DNA from: Priapulus caudatus
Taxonomy: Eukaryota > Priapulida > Priapulimorpha > Priapulimorphida > Priapulidae
Length of the DNA stretch: 26,629 nucleotides
Reading direction: 5' to 3'
NCBI RefSeq assembly: GCF_000485595.1
Contig: NW_014577448.1
Coordinates: forward strand, 1-26,629
Below are positions 11,401 to 20,339 of the stretch, piece after piece (the first letter of the stretch is position 1; each line of letters starts with the position of its first letter). The translations under genes were made by a program, and so were the position numbers. Under the pieces are notes generated by a model. The model was given only the letters and a program-made list of their open reading frames with translations. It made no database searches and was not told the origin of the DNA.

Positions 11401-13220
11401 GTATCTTTCTTCAATAATTAGCATCAGTTTTACACACGGGCATTACATAGAAAAATGTAGTTTTAGGATTGTGATATAAAACCGAATAACTTATTGTTAT
11501 GCAGTGATTACAGGGATGGATAGAATCACACGATCGAAGCTGACAGTACACCGGTTTTCCTCCGAAATTTCTAACTGCTCTAAACTTAAACATGATGTCC
11601 AAGCAAACTAGTATCATTACCTTGTTGAAAGTAGAAGCGAAAGAAATGCAATCCTTCCACGTGAAGCGCTAAGTGATTTTGCTTTTGCTTTTGCTTTTGA
11701 TAAGTGCTTTTGCTTTTGCTAAGTGATTTTGCTTTTGTTCCTGTAGGTGGCGCGCCATCGTCAGCATTTACTTAACTACATCATCTTTCTTCGGATAACT
11801 CCTTTCTTGCCGAACTGGTTCATTAACATAACCTCACCCGTCATCAATGTTCCGCTGTTTCCATTCTTCATGGGAACATTCCTAGGTAGGTTTGTAAAAT
11901 TCGATGATTAGTAGATTAGTGGGAAAATTGCGAAGAGATATGGCATGTTGTAAACTTTGACCGATATAATTCCAGTGGTGCAACGATGTATACAATTTAA
12001 AAACAAGCCAGATAACTGTCAACGTATGCACATATATATTATTAAAAAATTCACTATTAAATTACTAATTTTGTGATCATCGGCAAATGGAGCACAATGG
12101 TAATGTCCTTATCACACGGGGGTGTCTATATTCAAGCCGGTACGGGAGATTACGGTACGCATATATTTGCTAATATATTGTCTAATCGTGCATCAATAAA
12201 CTTAATATTCACAGAGAGTATAGCTAAGACATGTGTCTATAGGTATCTAGAATATATTATGCAAATGATCTCCCATCCCGGCTTGAATCTGTGAATATTG
12301 AGTTTATTGACTCACGATTAGTCAATATATTAGCAAATGCCAAATATATGCGCGCGGAAGTGAATTACAGATGATTAAATTTCTAAAATTCTAGATATCT
12401 ATAGACACATGTCTTAGCTATACTCTCTGTGAATATCGAGTTTATTGACGCACGATTAGTCAATATATTAGCAAATGTATGCGTACCGTAATCTCCCGTA
12501 CCGGCTTGAATATAGACACCCCGTATCACACGTAATGACAAGCATGATTATAGCTATAATCAGGATCAAACACATTGATACAGTTGGCCAGCAGACATCG
12601 CCCATTTCCATTGCATATTGGCAGTGAGTCTTATCGGGTATATATTATATCGAGATCATAAATTGGATCTCTAACTTGTATGCTGATATACTCTGATGGT
12701 ACGGTAACTCATACACACACGCACTAACACACTCTGAATGCTCATGAATATAATCGGGAATATCCTTTGGTAATCCAATGGTTTGAACACCGATACATAA
12801 ATCATTTGTGAGATCAGTTAACATGAAAATGGAATGATACACAATGAGGTAATAGACGTTTGACAATTAATACATATGACATGTTAACTATGTTGATAGA
12901 TTACATATTTAGTTTAAAACCTTGTGATGTACATATTGAGTTGAATTTCTCATTTTAACCGAATACTAACACTTGCAGAATTTTAGCCAATATTATCTTG
13001 TGTGAAAAATTATGATTGCAACAGCTTACGTAACTATCTCTTGTATACAGGTGTGGCGCCACCTTCATTTGTCGCCATTCAGGCCGGAACAACACTACAT
13101 GAGTTAACGTCATCACGTGATGCACTCTCCATCAGATCTGTCGTACTTCTCACGGTCTTTGCCACTCTGTCCCTTGTCCCAGTAATATTCAGACGCAAGC
13201 TGCAGGCGAAGATGGACTGA
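5441..13220 (+). CDS. TMEM41B: TMEM41B (stasimon), seven-exon VTT-domain gene
   Basis: Exons: 5441-5726, 8493-8637, 10101-10229, 10854-10947, 11296-11400, 11747-11885, 13051-13220 (TGA). Every junction is GT-AG and in phase, giving 355 residues. From exon 2 on it follows TMEM41B closely: a first membrane segment at about 117-136, then PRDMDDAKALG (153-163), TYIFLQSFAIPGS (184-196), SFCYLLSYLVGR in exon 5, ITPFLPNWFINITSPVINVP in exon 6 and VAPPSFVAIQAGTTL in exon 7. In this family the VTT domain scrambles ER phospholipids and works with VMP1 in autophagosome formation and lipid supply. Exon 4 is short; its C completes a split Phe codon, and the alternative of reading past 10229 loses the conserved LQ. 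Exon 1 (residues 1-95) is the least certain part: it resembles no TMEM41B N-terminus I know, is longer than the vertebrate one, and rests on a GTAAGG donor in matching phase. An in-frame ATG at 8522 is a possible alternative start. Confidence 0.93.
5931..5985. repeat. Hairpin in TMEM41B intron 1
   Basis: GCTCGACCTTAG with CCGCTTA is mirrored by TAAGCGG and CTAAGGTCGAGC, giving an imperfect stem with a short loop. A GGT-rich run (5894-5930) sits immediately upstream. It may be a remnant of a small inverted-repeat element. Confidence 0.7.
6277..6508. mobile_element. Short inverted-end element with GGACCAT hairpins
   Basis: Left end CAGTGGTCGAAATAA is mirrored by right end TTATTTCTACCCAGG (imperfect). 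Inside, ATGGTCC and GGACCAT words occur many times, several paired as small palindromes such as ATGGTCCGTAGGACCAT (6347-6363) and GATGGTTCTTGGGACCATC (6458-6476). There is no coding capacity. It lies in TMEM41B intron 1. Its ends resemble those of the element at 10245-10585. Confidence 0.55.
7102..7362. mobile_element. MITE, ~28-bp inverted ends, TAA duplication
   Basis: Left end GGCCAAAACAAAATATAGGT and right end (reverse complement) GGCCAAAACAAAATATATGT match at 19 of 20 positions and continue through GTGGTTAC. TAA flanks both sides (7099-7101 and 7363-7365). A three-base TWA-type duplication is typical of PIF/Harbinger elements, but the internal 260 bp has no transposase, so this is at most a nonautonomous copy. 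It lies in TMEM41B intron 1. Confidence 0.8.
7366..8492. other. Remaining intron 1 of TMEM41B
   Basis: AT-rich intron sequence with a short (TA)n run at about 8002-8022. I see no conserved coding segment or further paired repeat. The polypyrimidine stretch before the exon 2 acceptor is TTTGTCTTTCCTATCATCAG. Confidence 0.7.
8672..9598. mobile_element. Noncoding element with internal 144-bp duplication
   Basis: Left end TAGCTCGCCTTG (8672-8683) is mirrored near the right end by CAAGGTGAGCTA (9587-9598), 11 of 12 positions. Inside are a GTCCGTCGTACGTCCGTTCG stretch and two direct copies of a block of about 144 bp (8761-8904 and 9073-9216, period 312) with few differences. The block includes GACCCACATGTTTCAAATTG and GGAGCACGCCAGTCGACGTA. 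A (CCTA)n microsatellite follows at about 9256-9275. GTCCGTCC-type repeats of this kind are widespread in marine invertebrate genomes. It lies in TMEM41B intron 2. Confidence 0.6.
9801..10070. mobile_element. Small inverted-end element, CAGAG termini
   Basis: Left end CAGAGATGCCAAC (9801-9813) and the reverse complement of the right end, CAGAGATTCCAAC, differ at one base. TGTGAG stands directly outside each end (9795-9800 and 10071-10076); read with overlap the shared word grows to GTGTGAGCA. CAGAG-type termini recall hAT elements, but an exact 8-bp duplication cannot be placed without cutting into the ends. The right end is 30 bp upstream of exon 3 of TMEM41B. Confidence 0.6.
10245..10585. 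mobile_element. Short inverted-end element with GGACTCC words
   Basis: Left end CAGGGTGCGAAATTAAC (10245-10261) is mirrored by GTTAATTTCTACCCCTCTG near 10563-10581. TATTAC is found next to both ends (10239-10244 and 10586-10591). The interior repeats GGACTCC and GGAGTC on both strands in small hairpins. It lies in TMEM41B intron 3. The ends resemble those of the 6277-6508 element while the inner word differs. Confidence 0.55.
10948..11746. other. TMEM41B introns 4 and 5
   Basis: Apart from exon 5 (11296-11400), these stretches are unremarkable AT-rich intron. Just before exon 6, about 11680-11737, a TTTTGC hexamer repeats several times and partly forms the polypyrimidine tract of the acceptor. 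Confidence 0.7.
12119..12523. mobile_element. Foldback element in TMEM41B intron 6
   Basis: The left arm begins GGGGTGTCTATATTCAAGCC and includes ACGGGAGATTACGGTACGCA; the right arm ends with the reverse complements. Arms span about 12119-12253 and 12389-12523, interrupted by small differences. A third partial copy of the arm lies in the centre (about 12275-12345), in the same orientation as the right arm. TATCACACG flanks both ends (12110-12118 and 12524-12532). The 8-9-bp direct repeat fits a target-site duplication of the hAT or Mutator-like size. No transposase is present. Confidence 0.8.
12533..13050. other. Rest of TMEM41B intron 6
   Basis: AT-rich sequence without recognisable coding or repeat structure. 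The acceptor of the last exon is CTCTTGTATACAG at 13038-13050. Confidence 0.65.
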
Positions 13221-14611
13221 TTGAGGTTGCAGGGAAATCCACATCGATGACAATAGCCGCTGCAATAATTTATGTTTGATTCTCCTGCCATACCATTAAC
13301 ACCTGTCGAGAGAGCAAGGGTGTAACATAGATGCATCATCTGCCAAGGCAATCACTTGTCCAGTTTTTATCTTGACTATAGTTCTTATACCATTCGTACC
13401 AGATTTAAAATGACTCTAATCACAATTTTATTGACAGCTATCCCTGTAGTGGTGAGTGCATTTGTATATAGTCAGAAGCATGGGTTTTAACATTGAGCAC
13501 AGCATTTTCCAAAAGCTAAATGGCGAGGTAATTGTACACTCGGTATGAAGTGCAGATGCCTATTTATCAAATGGTGGCAATGATCTGAATCAGAATATTA
13601 TATCTCAATCAGATCTTTCATGGACTTGTGTATCTGTAGCACACTGGCAACCTTTACACATGACGCGTGCTGGAAGTTGTGAATTTTATCTTCTTGGAAA
13701 ATCCGTGATGAATTGTCGTGTTGATTTCATATCATGATACTGTCTTTCTATAGTGGTCACTGCTCAGTACAAGCGGTGAGGTCTTTGTGCGTGTAGGCAA
13801 CATGTGGGCCTATATTTAATGTGTGTTTAATTGTTAGCATTTAAAATTCATATGATCATGTGGTAACTGCCAATTTCCATGGTAACACTACATGCACAGT
13901 TACAAAAAACGTAGAGAACTTGACATAGCCCAGAGAATGGCAGATACGTAAAGCCTGTTGTTTGAGTACTCTACTTGAAACATTCCCATTGTGCTTGCTA
14001 ACTTTGGCTTATCTCTGATCTCTGATCTGCTCTCATCCTCTATCTCTCATCACCAATGCATTAAAAATGTAATGTGTTAATTCAATGTTAGTTTTAAATG
14101 CAGTTATATATATATATATTGGGTTGTTTGTTCGTTTGCATGCTGTTTAGTGTATAACCACTCGTTGAAAATCACAATGGCCAGATCGTTTGCGCAATCT
14201 ATTCTTTTTGCTTTTTGTCAAGAAATAAACCAAATGCACAAACAAAATGATCTTTTTGCCTACATCATCTTTGCAGGGTTAAACTACAGTGATAAAAACT
14301 GTTTCCACAGACTGGAAAAATGCCTGGGCATTAAAGAAACTCAAATGCTGTTTGAATACATTTTTAGTACATTTATACCAGAAAAAAAGATGCGAAATTG
14401 AAAAGGTATGGCTTACCTTGCATTTAGTTAGAACCATATTCATTAATGATGGTTTCTTTCTAGGTAGCCATGTATCATGACATTTTGGCCTGTCTGTAAT
14501 GGAGTGGGACGTACATTCATAATTCATCGATTTTTTACATACACAAAATATTCTCGTCATTGCAAAAACTGTCCGTAATAGGTTCACGGGTAGAGGCTGC
14601 TAGTTGTATAC
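13221..14611. other. Convergent region between TMEM41B and GATD1
   Basis: This 1.4-kb stretch lies between the TMEM41B stop and the GATD1 stop, so it must hold both 3' untranslated regions. A plus-strand AATAAA occurs at 14224-14229, but I cannot tell whether it is used. No open frame here shows protein-like composition. Confidence 0.6.
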
Positions 14612-16747
14612 CTACCGCTGGTTGGAGAGGAGAATAAGGTTCTGGACGGCGGTTATGGTGGATGCTTCATTCTGACCAGTAACGAGGTGCCTATCTATGA
14701 CCACATGCATGTTATCACATCCACTCGCTGCAATAACGATGGGGGAGAGGGCTGTTAATTTTACAGTAAATCATATCTGTATTACCTAATACCAAGAGTA
14801 GATAATAACACAGGTTATTATCTACTCTTGCTAATACTAAAACGGAATTTATGCAGAGTTTGCGCTTGACACAGGAGATGCCGTCATCCGTATCACATTG
14901 CAAATCCCTGTAGTATGGGTTTTACCCTTTTCAATTATGATGTATAACTACAAATTCTATAACGTATGCACTCACACACACAAATTACAAGTTGGATAAA
15001 ATAGTTCTAGCTATATTACCACTATAGGTAGCGCCATGCTCTTTTATGAAGTCTTCTGTAACGATAGGGAGAATAGAGAAGTCCATTCCACGTGCTAGCT
15101 CAAAAACAGATGGCTGTAAGGAGAAAAAAATGGCTGTAAATTTCATCCAATATATTCATATGAAAAGTCCATCGTAGGGTTATCGATGTTGATTTGCTAC
15201 AGGTTGCTTGATATCTGTTATAGACTACCTGTACTTACAGCAGTAAGGCAATACTTGGTGAAACTCCAAGTAGAGTTTGGTTTCTCCATAGCACAGCACA
15301 AGGCAGCCACTCCCATTCCTATGGCACAAATTGGTTCTACAAAGACACCAAGTCAATATAATTTCTGTGGAAAGAAACTGTTCGGCAACCACTATTTAAA
15401 GACAAGCAATGTAATCAGTGGGTCTGTAGCCATGCACTCCACATTTACATAAGCATAATATATTCCAGGGTTCTCCTCAGGCCTTTAACACATGTTGGGT
15501 CAGACCCATGCCCTTAACACATATCATTCACAGGCCCTCCTGCATCCGTCCAGAAATGGATTTTAACATATCTTCTGAAACTTCTGGGAAGAACCTTGTA
15601 TTCAATCTAATGCTGCGATACTTCTATTATGCTGACATACATACTCTGTTGAGATATGAAATTGTGGATGACTGAGGCAAGATCCTTGCTATTGGCGAGA
15701 TCATGAGCAGCACCCAGAGAATGGGGTATCAGTAGTACCTGGTAGCGGCGTGCTATAAAAGAATAAGAGAAGCAGCATTACTTTTGTGAGAAAACTTCCA
15801 ACACAAATTCCTCACTCATTACCATTTGATTACAAATATCTTCATAACGAATTCTAAAACTGAGAAATTACTAAATAGTAAATGTGCATTTATAGGTTTC
15901 TTGGTCAATATCTTCAATAGATGCGTTGTTCAAGCAGAACCATTTCGCTTGCCTAAAAATAGCAAAAATAGTCAAATTCCCAGTATTGCAACAAATTATA
16001 GCCCTTATATAATAAATATTCATGCAAGATAAAATGAGCATAAGACAACCATTCAGACTATACAATAGCTATAGACATACCATCAACTGAACTTAGACTA
16101 ATGGGAGTTGCAAAGGACTTTGTCTTGAAGTCTGCCAGCCATCGTCTGCCTGCTTCGTCTGTGCTCACAAACTCTGCTACCTTGCCCTGAGGAGATATAA
16201 CATTTTATGATACACTATGTGATGATTCAGTCTACTGAGTACTGTTATAGTTTTCACTTTTGCTATTTCAATCGAATGATGGTTAATTTGAGCAAACCTG
16301 TTGAGTCGCCAAGTCTACATGGAATGCTGTACTTGCAAGGGTGAAGGACTTAATGAAAGACTGTGCAGAAACACCTATATGAATGACAGAAAATGTCCAG
16401 GTATAATTGATGCATTAGCCATTACTGTGAATATATCTGACAGTCAGATTATCCAATTAAAGTACCAAGATAAACAGGAATCAGCTTAGTATGGGTGCGG
16501 GCATTTGTCACTGAAGCTGGTGCGATGGAATAGCTCCTCTGCACTGCAGCTGTTATGAAAGTCTCAATGCCAAAACACTCTATGGTAGTAAAAATAATTG
16601 GCCATGGCTACGCGACCGGTTCCGGACGAGGAGCCGCTAGGCTACGCGTCCGGACATCCATCTCACACAGTGATCTTTCGACACATACATGCATGATTGC
16701 GCAACGGGACGCTCTGCTGATTGCCAAGTATGTGTGTGTGTGTGTGT

Positions 16748-16778
<31 letters not shown>

Positions 16779-17327
16779 CGTGACACACAGAGAGAGAGAG
16801 AGAGAGGGAATGTGTATATGTGTGTGTGTGTGTGTGCGTGTGTGCGTGTGTGAGAAAGAGAAAGAGAGAGAGAGAGAGCTGTGTGTGTGTGAAAGAGAGA
16901 GAGAACGAGAGAGGACGGATGAAAGGATAGACGGCAGCAGTGCATATATTGTATATTTACGGCAATCAGCAGAGCGTCCCGTTGCGCAATCATGCGTGTA
17001 CGCAAGTCGCGCGATCACTGTGTGAGTGGATGTCCGGATGCGAAGCCTGGAGGCTAGGCGACCGGTTCCGGACGCGTAGCCAATGAGAAAATAATTTGCG
17101 TTTATTTGCCATATGATTATTTTATTATTGAAACTGACCGATGTCACGTGCTTGGTAACGTATCTTACTGTATTGTAGCTAACGCTATTTTTGTATTAAC
17201 ATGTTTTCTCTATGTAACTAATAGCACTCATCGTGTTAGTTATTTTTGTCAGTGTACCTTCAATTGCCGAGCTTAAAACAATCAAGCAGTTTGGCCTCTC
17301 ATTATGATTAACTACGGGCGCAGACAT
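14612..17327 (-). CDS. GATD1: GATD1 (PDDC1), DJ-1/PfpI-superfamily protein
   Basis: Exons in reading order on the minus strand: 17327-17258, 16374-16298, 16186-16081, 15752-15645, 15336-15239, 15113-15020, 14727-14612. All junctions are GT-AG, all phases agree, and the product is 222 residues, close to the vertebrate length of about 220. It starts [20 protein letters not shown] and contains EGVSAQSF (24-31), [45 protein letters not shown] (121-136), [32 protein letters not shown] and AVQNLILL, ending SNQR before TAG. These blocks are diagnostic for GATD1, a glutamine-amidotransferase-like fold with no settled reaction. Where DJ-1 relatives have the nucleophile cysteine this protein has Gly127, which I recall is also true of vertebrate GATD1; Met128 replaces a usual His. 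Its start faces the membrane-protein gene at 19704. Confidence 0.93.
14793..14830. repeat. Perfect 17-bp hairpin, 4-nt loop
   Basis: CAAGAGTAGATAATAAC (14793-14809) and its exact reverse complement (14814-14830) are separated by ACAG. It lies in the last intron of GATD1, about 65 bp before the final acceptor, in the region where the lariat branch point would be. Confidence 0.8.
16600..17087. mobile_element. Foldback element with GT/GA microsatellite core
   Basis: Outer arms of about 120 bp (about 16605-16727 and 16961-17081) are inverted copies: GGCTACGCG...CCGGACATCC against GGATGTCCGG...CGCGTAGCC, and an inner pair around ATTGCGCAACGGGACGCTCT. The core is (GT)n, (GA)n, (GT)n and (GA)n blocks. 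AAAATAATT flanks both sides (16591-16599 and 17088-17096), a possible 9-bp target duplication although AT-rich. It lies in GATD1 intron 1. The His/Thr- and Cys/Val-rich open frames over it are translated microsatellite. Confidence 0.75.
16730..16915. repeat. (GT)n/(GA)n compound microsatellite
   Basis: Alternating runs of TG (16731-16780 and 16815-16850) and AG (16789-16806 and 16857-16880), with short repeats after. It forms the centre of the foldback element above. Confidence 0.95.
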
Positions 17328-17375
17328 ATTGTGATGGTCCGTACGAAAAGGTGTATGCGGCTTTGCCTGCTACAT

Positions 17376-17379
17376 ACAC

Positions 17380-17412
<33 letters not shown>

Positions 17413-17416
17413 TATT
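17376..17416. repeat. (TA)n microsatellite
   Basis: ATATATAAATATAAATATATATATA-type run just upstream of the GATD1 start codon on the minus strand, within what should be its promoter. Confidence 0.85.
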
Positions 17417-17799
17417 ATTGCGACTATTAAAAATATTATATTCATATGTAAATTATATTCTCGGTCTAATCTTCCGGTGCGATACAACACTATGCGGTTT
17501 ATGCGGGTTTTTATCTGCAGGAATAAACATGGCGCTGGCCGTAAACATAGGCAGTTTGTTTATTGAATTACAAATATCATTACATAGTAAAAACGTGATA
17601 AGTGTTATATACTTATGGCGACAGAAAAGTCATTACAGTTCGTGCGCATCTAGTGCACACATTATCTTATAGATTAGTGGAATACTAGTCATCTTTCACT
17701 TGCAGTTACTTAGACCACAGACACTGACATAACATAAGGCTATGCGGCGCGCTACTAGGCCTACTGTACTACTACTAGTACTACTAGTATATATACTAC

Positions 17800-18982
17800 T
17801 AGCTCTAGTACTATAGCCCGCGGATCGCTGCCGCAGGGCTATAGCACATTCTGCCATAGATGTAATCTAAGCAAATGGTCCAACTGATGTGACCAAAAAT
17901 TTATCCCCAAAACGTAAAATGATCGGGCTTTTTAACACTTATCTATCAACATGGACATCTCACCTATCTTTTTGAACACTTCCACAACTTTACACCAGGT
18001 ATTTATGCTGTTATTCCTCAAAGTCTTAGCACTGAAGAGTCACGCGTGCACAGATAAGCATAGATACAATAATGTAACCCAAACCCAAGAGGATAGGGTT
18101 ACAAAGTGTCCCTATCCTTTTCTGCGGAGGAATGCCCGAGTGAATCACTCGGGCCGGTTTGCTGGTGCGTTTTCAGATACTAGAACTTCCAAACTGGGTT
18201 TATTCTAAACAGGAACCTTTCTCCGCTATTCGGGAACTTACAATGTATCGCAATACTCTGTATTAAACTAATATAACCTGTTACAAAAATTCGAAGTGAC
18301 GAGCGGCGAATATACTGAGCGCCATTTCTGTTGACCTGTGACGTACGCATTTCCCAATGCGCATAGCGATCGGCAAACGCAGCGCCCTCCGATTGGTCGG
18401 TGAATCCACTCTTCAAACCGAAGTACGTCACAGGTCAACAGAAATGGCGTTCAGTATATTCGCCGCTCGTCACTTCGAATTTTTGTAACAGGTTATATTA
18501 GTTTAATACAGAGTATTGCGATACATAGCAAGTTCCCAGATAGCGGAGAAAGGTTCGTGTTGAGAATAAACCCAGTTTGGAAGTTCTAGTATCTGAAAAC
18601 GCACCAGCAAACCGGCCCGAGTGATTCACTCGGGCATTCCTCCGCAGAAAAGGATAGGGACACTTTGTAACCCTATCCTCTTGGGTTTGGGTTACATTAT
18701 TGTATCTAACATAAGCAGAGCAACCGCATTTGAAAACAAAACACCAGTAGTGCTAAGACTTTGAGGAATAACAGCATAAATACCTGGTGTAAAGTTGTGG
18801 AAGTGTTCAAAAAGATAGGTGAGATGTCCATGTTGATAGATAAGTGTTAAAAAGCCCGATCATTTTACGTTTTGGGGATAAATTTTTGGTCACATCAGTT
18901 GGACCATTTGCTTAGATTACATCTATGGCAGAATGTGCTATAGCCCTGCGGCAGCGATCCGCGGGCTATAGTACTAGAGCTA
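17800..18982. mobile_element. 1.18-kb foldback transposon, 9-bp target duplication
   Basis: Left arm 17800-18346 (547 bp) and right arm 18423-18982 (560 bp) are near-perfect reverse complements around a 76-bp loop. Ends read TAGCTCTAGTACTATAGCCC and its mirror. ATATACTAC stands directly outside both ends (17791-17799 and 18983-18991). The arms differ mainly in one replaced block, about 28 bp left (near 18035-18062) and 41 bp right, which accounts for the length difference. Long inverted ends with a 9-bp duplication fit Mutator-like or Foldback-class elements. No transposase is encoded; the open frames in the arms are not protein-like. It lies between the divergent GATD1 and 19704 genes. Confidence 0.9.
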
Positions 18983-18999
18983 ATATACTACTTACTAGG

Positions 19000-19292
19000 G
19001 CTGAGAGTGTCTATGCCCCCCAGGGTACTGCCGGAACGTACCCTGGTACTATCTAATATGCCTGACCGTACCTCGCCTACTCCACTAACGAGTCTAGGGA
19101 GTTGCCTACGCCTACTCCCTAACCCTAACCCTAACCATATCAGATAGTTGCCAGGGTACGTTCAGGCATAGCCACAAGTTCCCTTCTTGCTTAACACTAC
19201 GTTGGCGTACGTTGGTCTTACGCAGTGTAACAGTCGGAGAGCCTGGTCGGTTTAGTTCGGGCAGTACCCTGGGGGACATAGACCCTATGAGC
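19000..19292. mobile_element. Inverted-end element with CCCTAA repeats, copy 1
   Basis: Left end GCTGAGAGTGTCTATGCC and right end GGACATAGACCCTATGAGC are imperfect mirrors, each followed inward by CAGGGTACTGCC or its mirror. TACTAGG precedes the left end (18993-18999) and recurs two bases after the right end (19295-19301). Inside are three telomere-like CCCTAA units (19117-19134). It begins eight bases after the duplication of the foldback element. Confidence 0.8.
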
Positions 19293-19301
19293 ACTACTAG
19301 G

Positions 19302-19703
19302 CCTAGTAGTAGTAGACTAGTAGTACTGTACAAGTCATTTTCGCAATGTGCGACATGTGCAAATGTGGACAGCTCTTATATCCTTGGGCCGAAACAGTCG
19401 GCCTCAGACAGTAAATTTTAGGCATTTTGGCCGTTAATTCATAGACTATAGTCACTATAGTAAATGAATACAAATTTTATTTACTGCCAAGACACTGCCG
19501 CCGGCCTTTGAAGTTTGAGAATGAATTTTGAAATAGTTTAGCATTGTTACTAATTATATGAATTGTTTAGTTTACAGGTCCAGGATCTGTTACTATTCAT
19601 GAAATTGCTCTAAATACGTTTCTGGAACGAAACGGTATTTGGCGACGATCAAGAAGAGGGTGCGTATAAGCACATACATGAATCAAACCGGCTCGATGAC
19701 ATC
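19302..19703. other. Upstream region of the 19704 gene
   Basis: Probably promoter and 5' untranslated sequence of the following gene. I see no TATA box at a convincing place. TTTAGTTTACAG at 19566-19577 could be an acceptor for a noncoding 5' exon. Confidence 0.4.
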
Positions 19704-20339
19704 ATGGCTGCAGTGTTAGCATCGATAGACGTACTCCCGGTGGCAGGACTAAACGTGAGCAATAGCACGGAGCAGGACTTTGAATATGACGATGCAGTGT
19801 TCAGGCCACATGTCCACATGGCAGATAAACTGTGGGCCGTCGGTAGCCTCCTGCTCGTGTGTATCGTCGTCCTATTTGCCGTGTCACATTCGCAGATGTG
19901 GAAGTCACGATACTATGACGTGGCAACACCCGAGGGTGTCTTCAACCCTAACGAGATTGTTGACACGGAGAGCGTTGCAGGTATGCGTGTACGGGGGCAT
20001 CAAAATGCTATTTTTAATTGCCACTACTTGATTTGTATTACAAGTGAAGAAATGGCCAGTTGCTAGCAGCTAAGTAGACCCGAGCAATAAACTCATTAGG
20101 AGAATGTGTACGTTTTTAATTCAAATATGCATGTACATGTTTTGGTTTCAGTGCTCATTCAGAAAAAGCTGAAATATATCAGACAGTTTAAGCAGAAGTG
20201 GCGAAATCGGCGACAAGCGAAAATGCAAGATTCGAGAAGTGCTGATGAGATAGCGGTGTTACTTCATTCCGGGATGGATGATGACGATGATGATGAGGAG
20301 GATGAGCTGTTTTCCATAAACCTCCTCAAACAGCTCTAG
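19704..20339 (+). CDS. Single-pass membrane protein, two exons, unknown family
   Basis: Exons 19704-19980 and 20152-20339 (TAG), donor CAG/GTATGC, acceptor GTTTCAG, phase 1, giving 154 residues. The start has a good animal context (ATCATGG). Residues 1-42 form a probable lumenal or outer segment with two N-glycosylation sequons (Asn17, Asn20) and an acidic patch. Residues 43-61 (LWAVGSLLLVCIVVLFAVS) are one membrane segment followed by positive charges. The cytoplasmic tail has a basic stretch (KLKYIRQFKQKWRNRRQAK), then EIAVLL, which fits an acidic dileucine sorting signal, then a run of Asp/Glu and the end FSINLLKQL. I do not recognise the family. The layout suggests a trafficking-regulated type I or III membrane protein, which is inference. 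Its start is divergent from GATD1, 2.4 kb away, with the two transposons between. Confidence 0.7.

Noticed and set aside
13656-13667. ACACATGACGCG, also a satellite word
   Set aside because: Only 12 bases match and the flanks differ, so chance is likely.
14150-14401. 83-codon plus-strand frame
   Set aside because: No recognisable domain, no splice signals, and it lies in the 3' region of two convergent genes.
16555-17147. Long Cys/Val- and His/Thr-rich frames on both strands
   Set aside because: They are translated (GT)n and (GA)n repeats.
17951-18431. Open frames in the foldback arms
   Set aside because: They occur as mirror images in a noncoding inverted repeat, with no protein-like composition.
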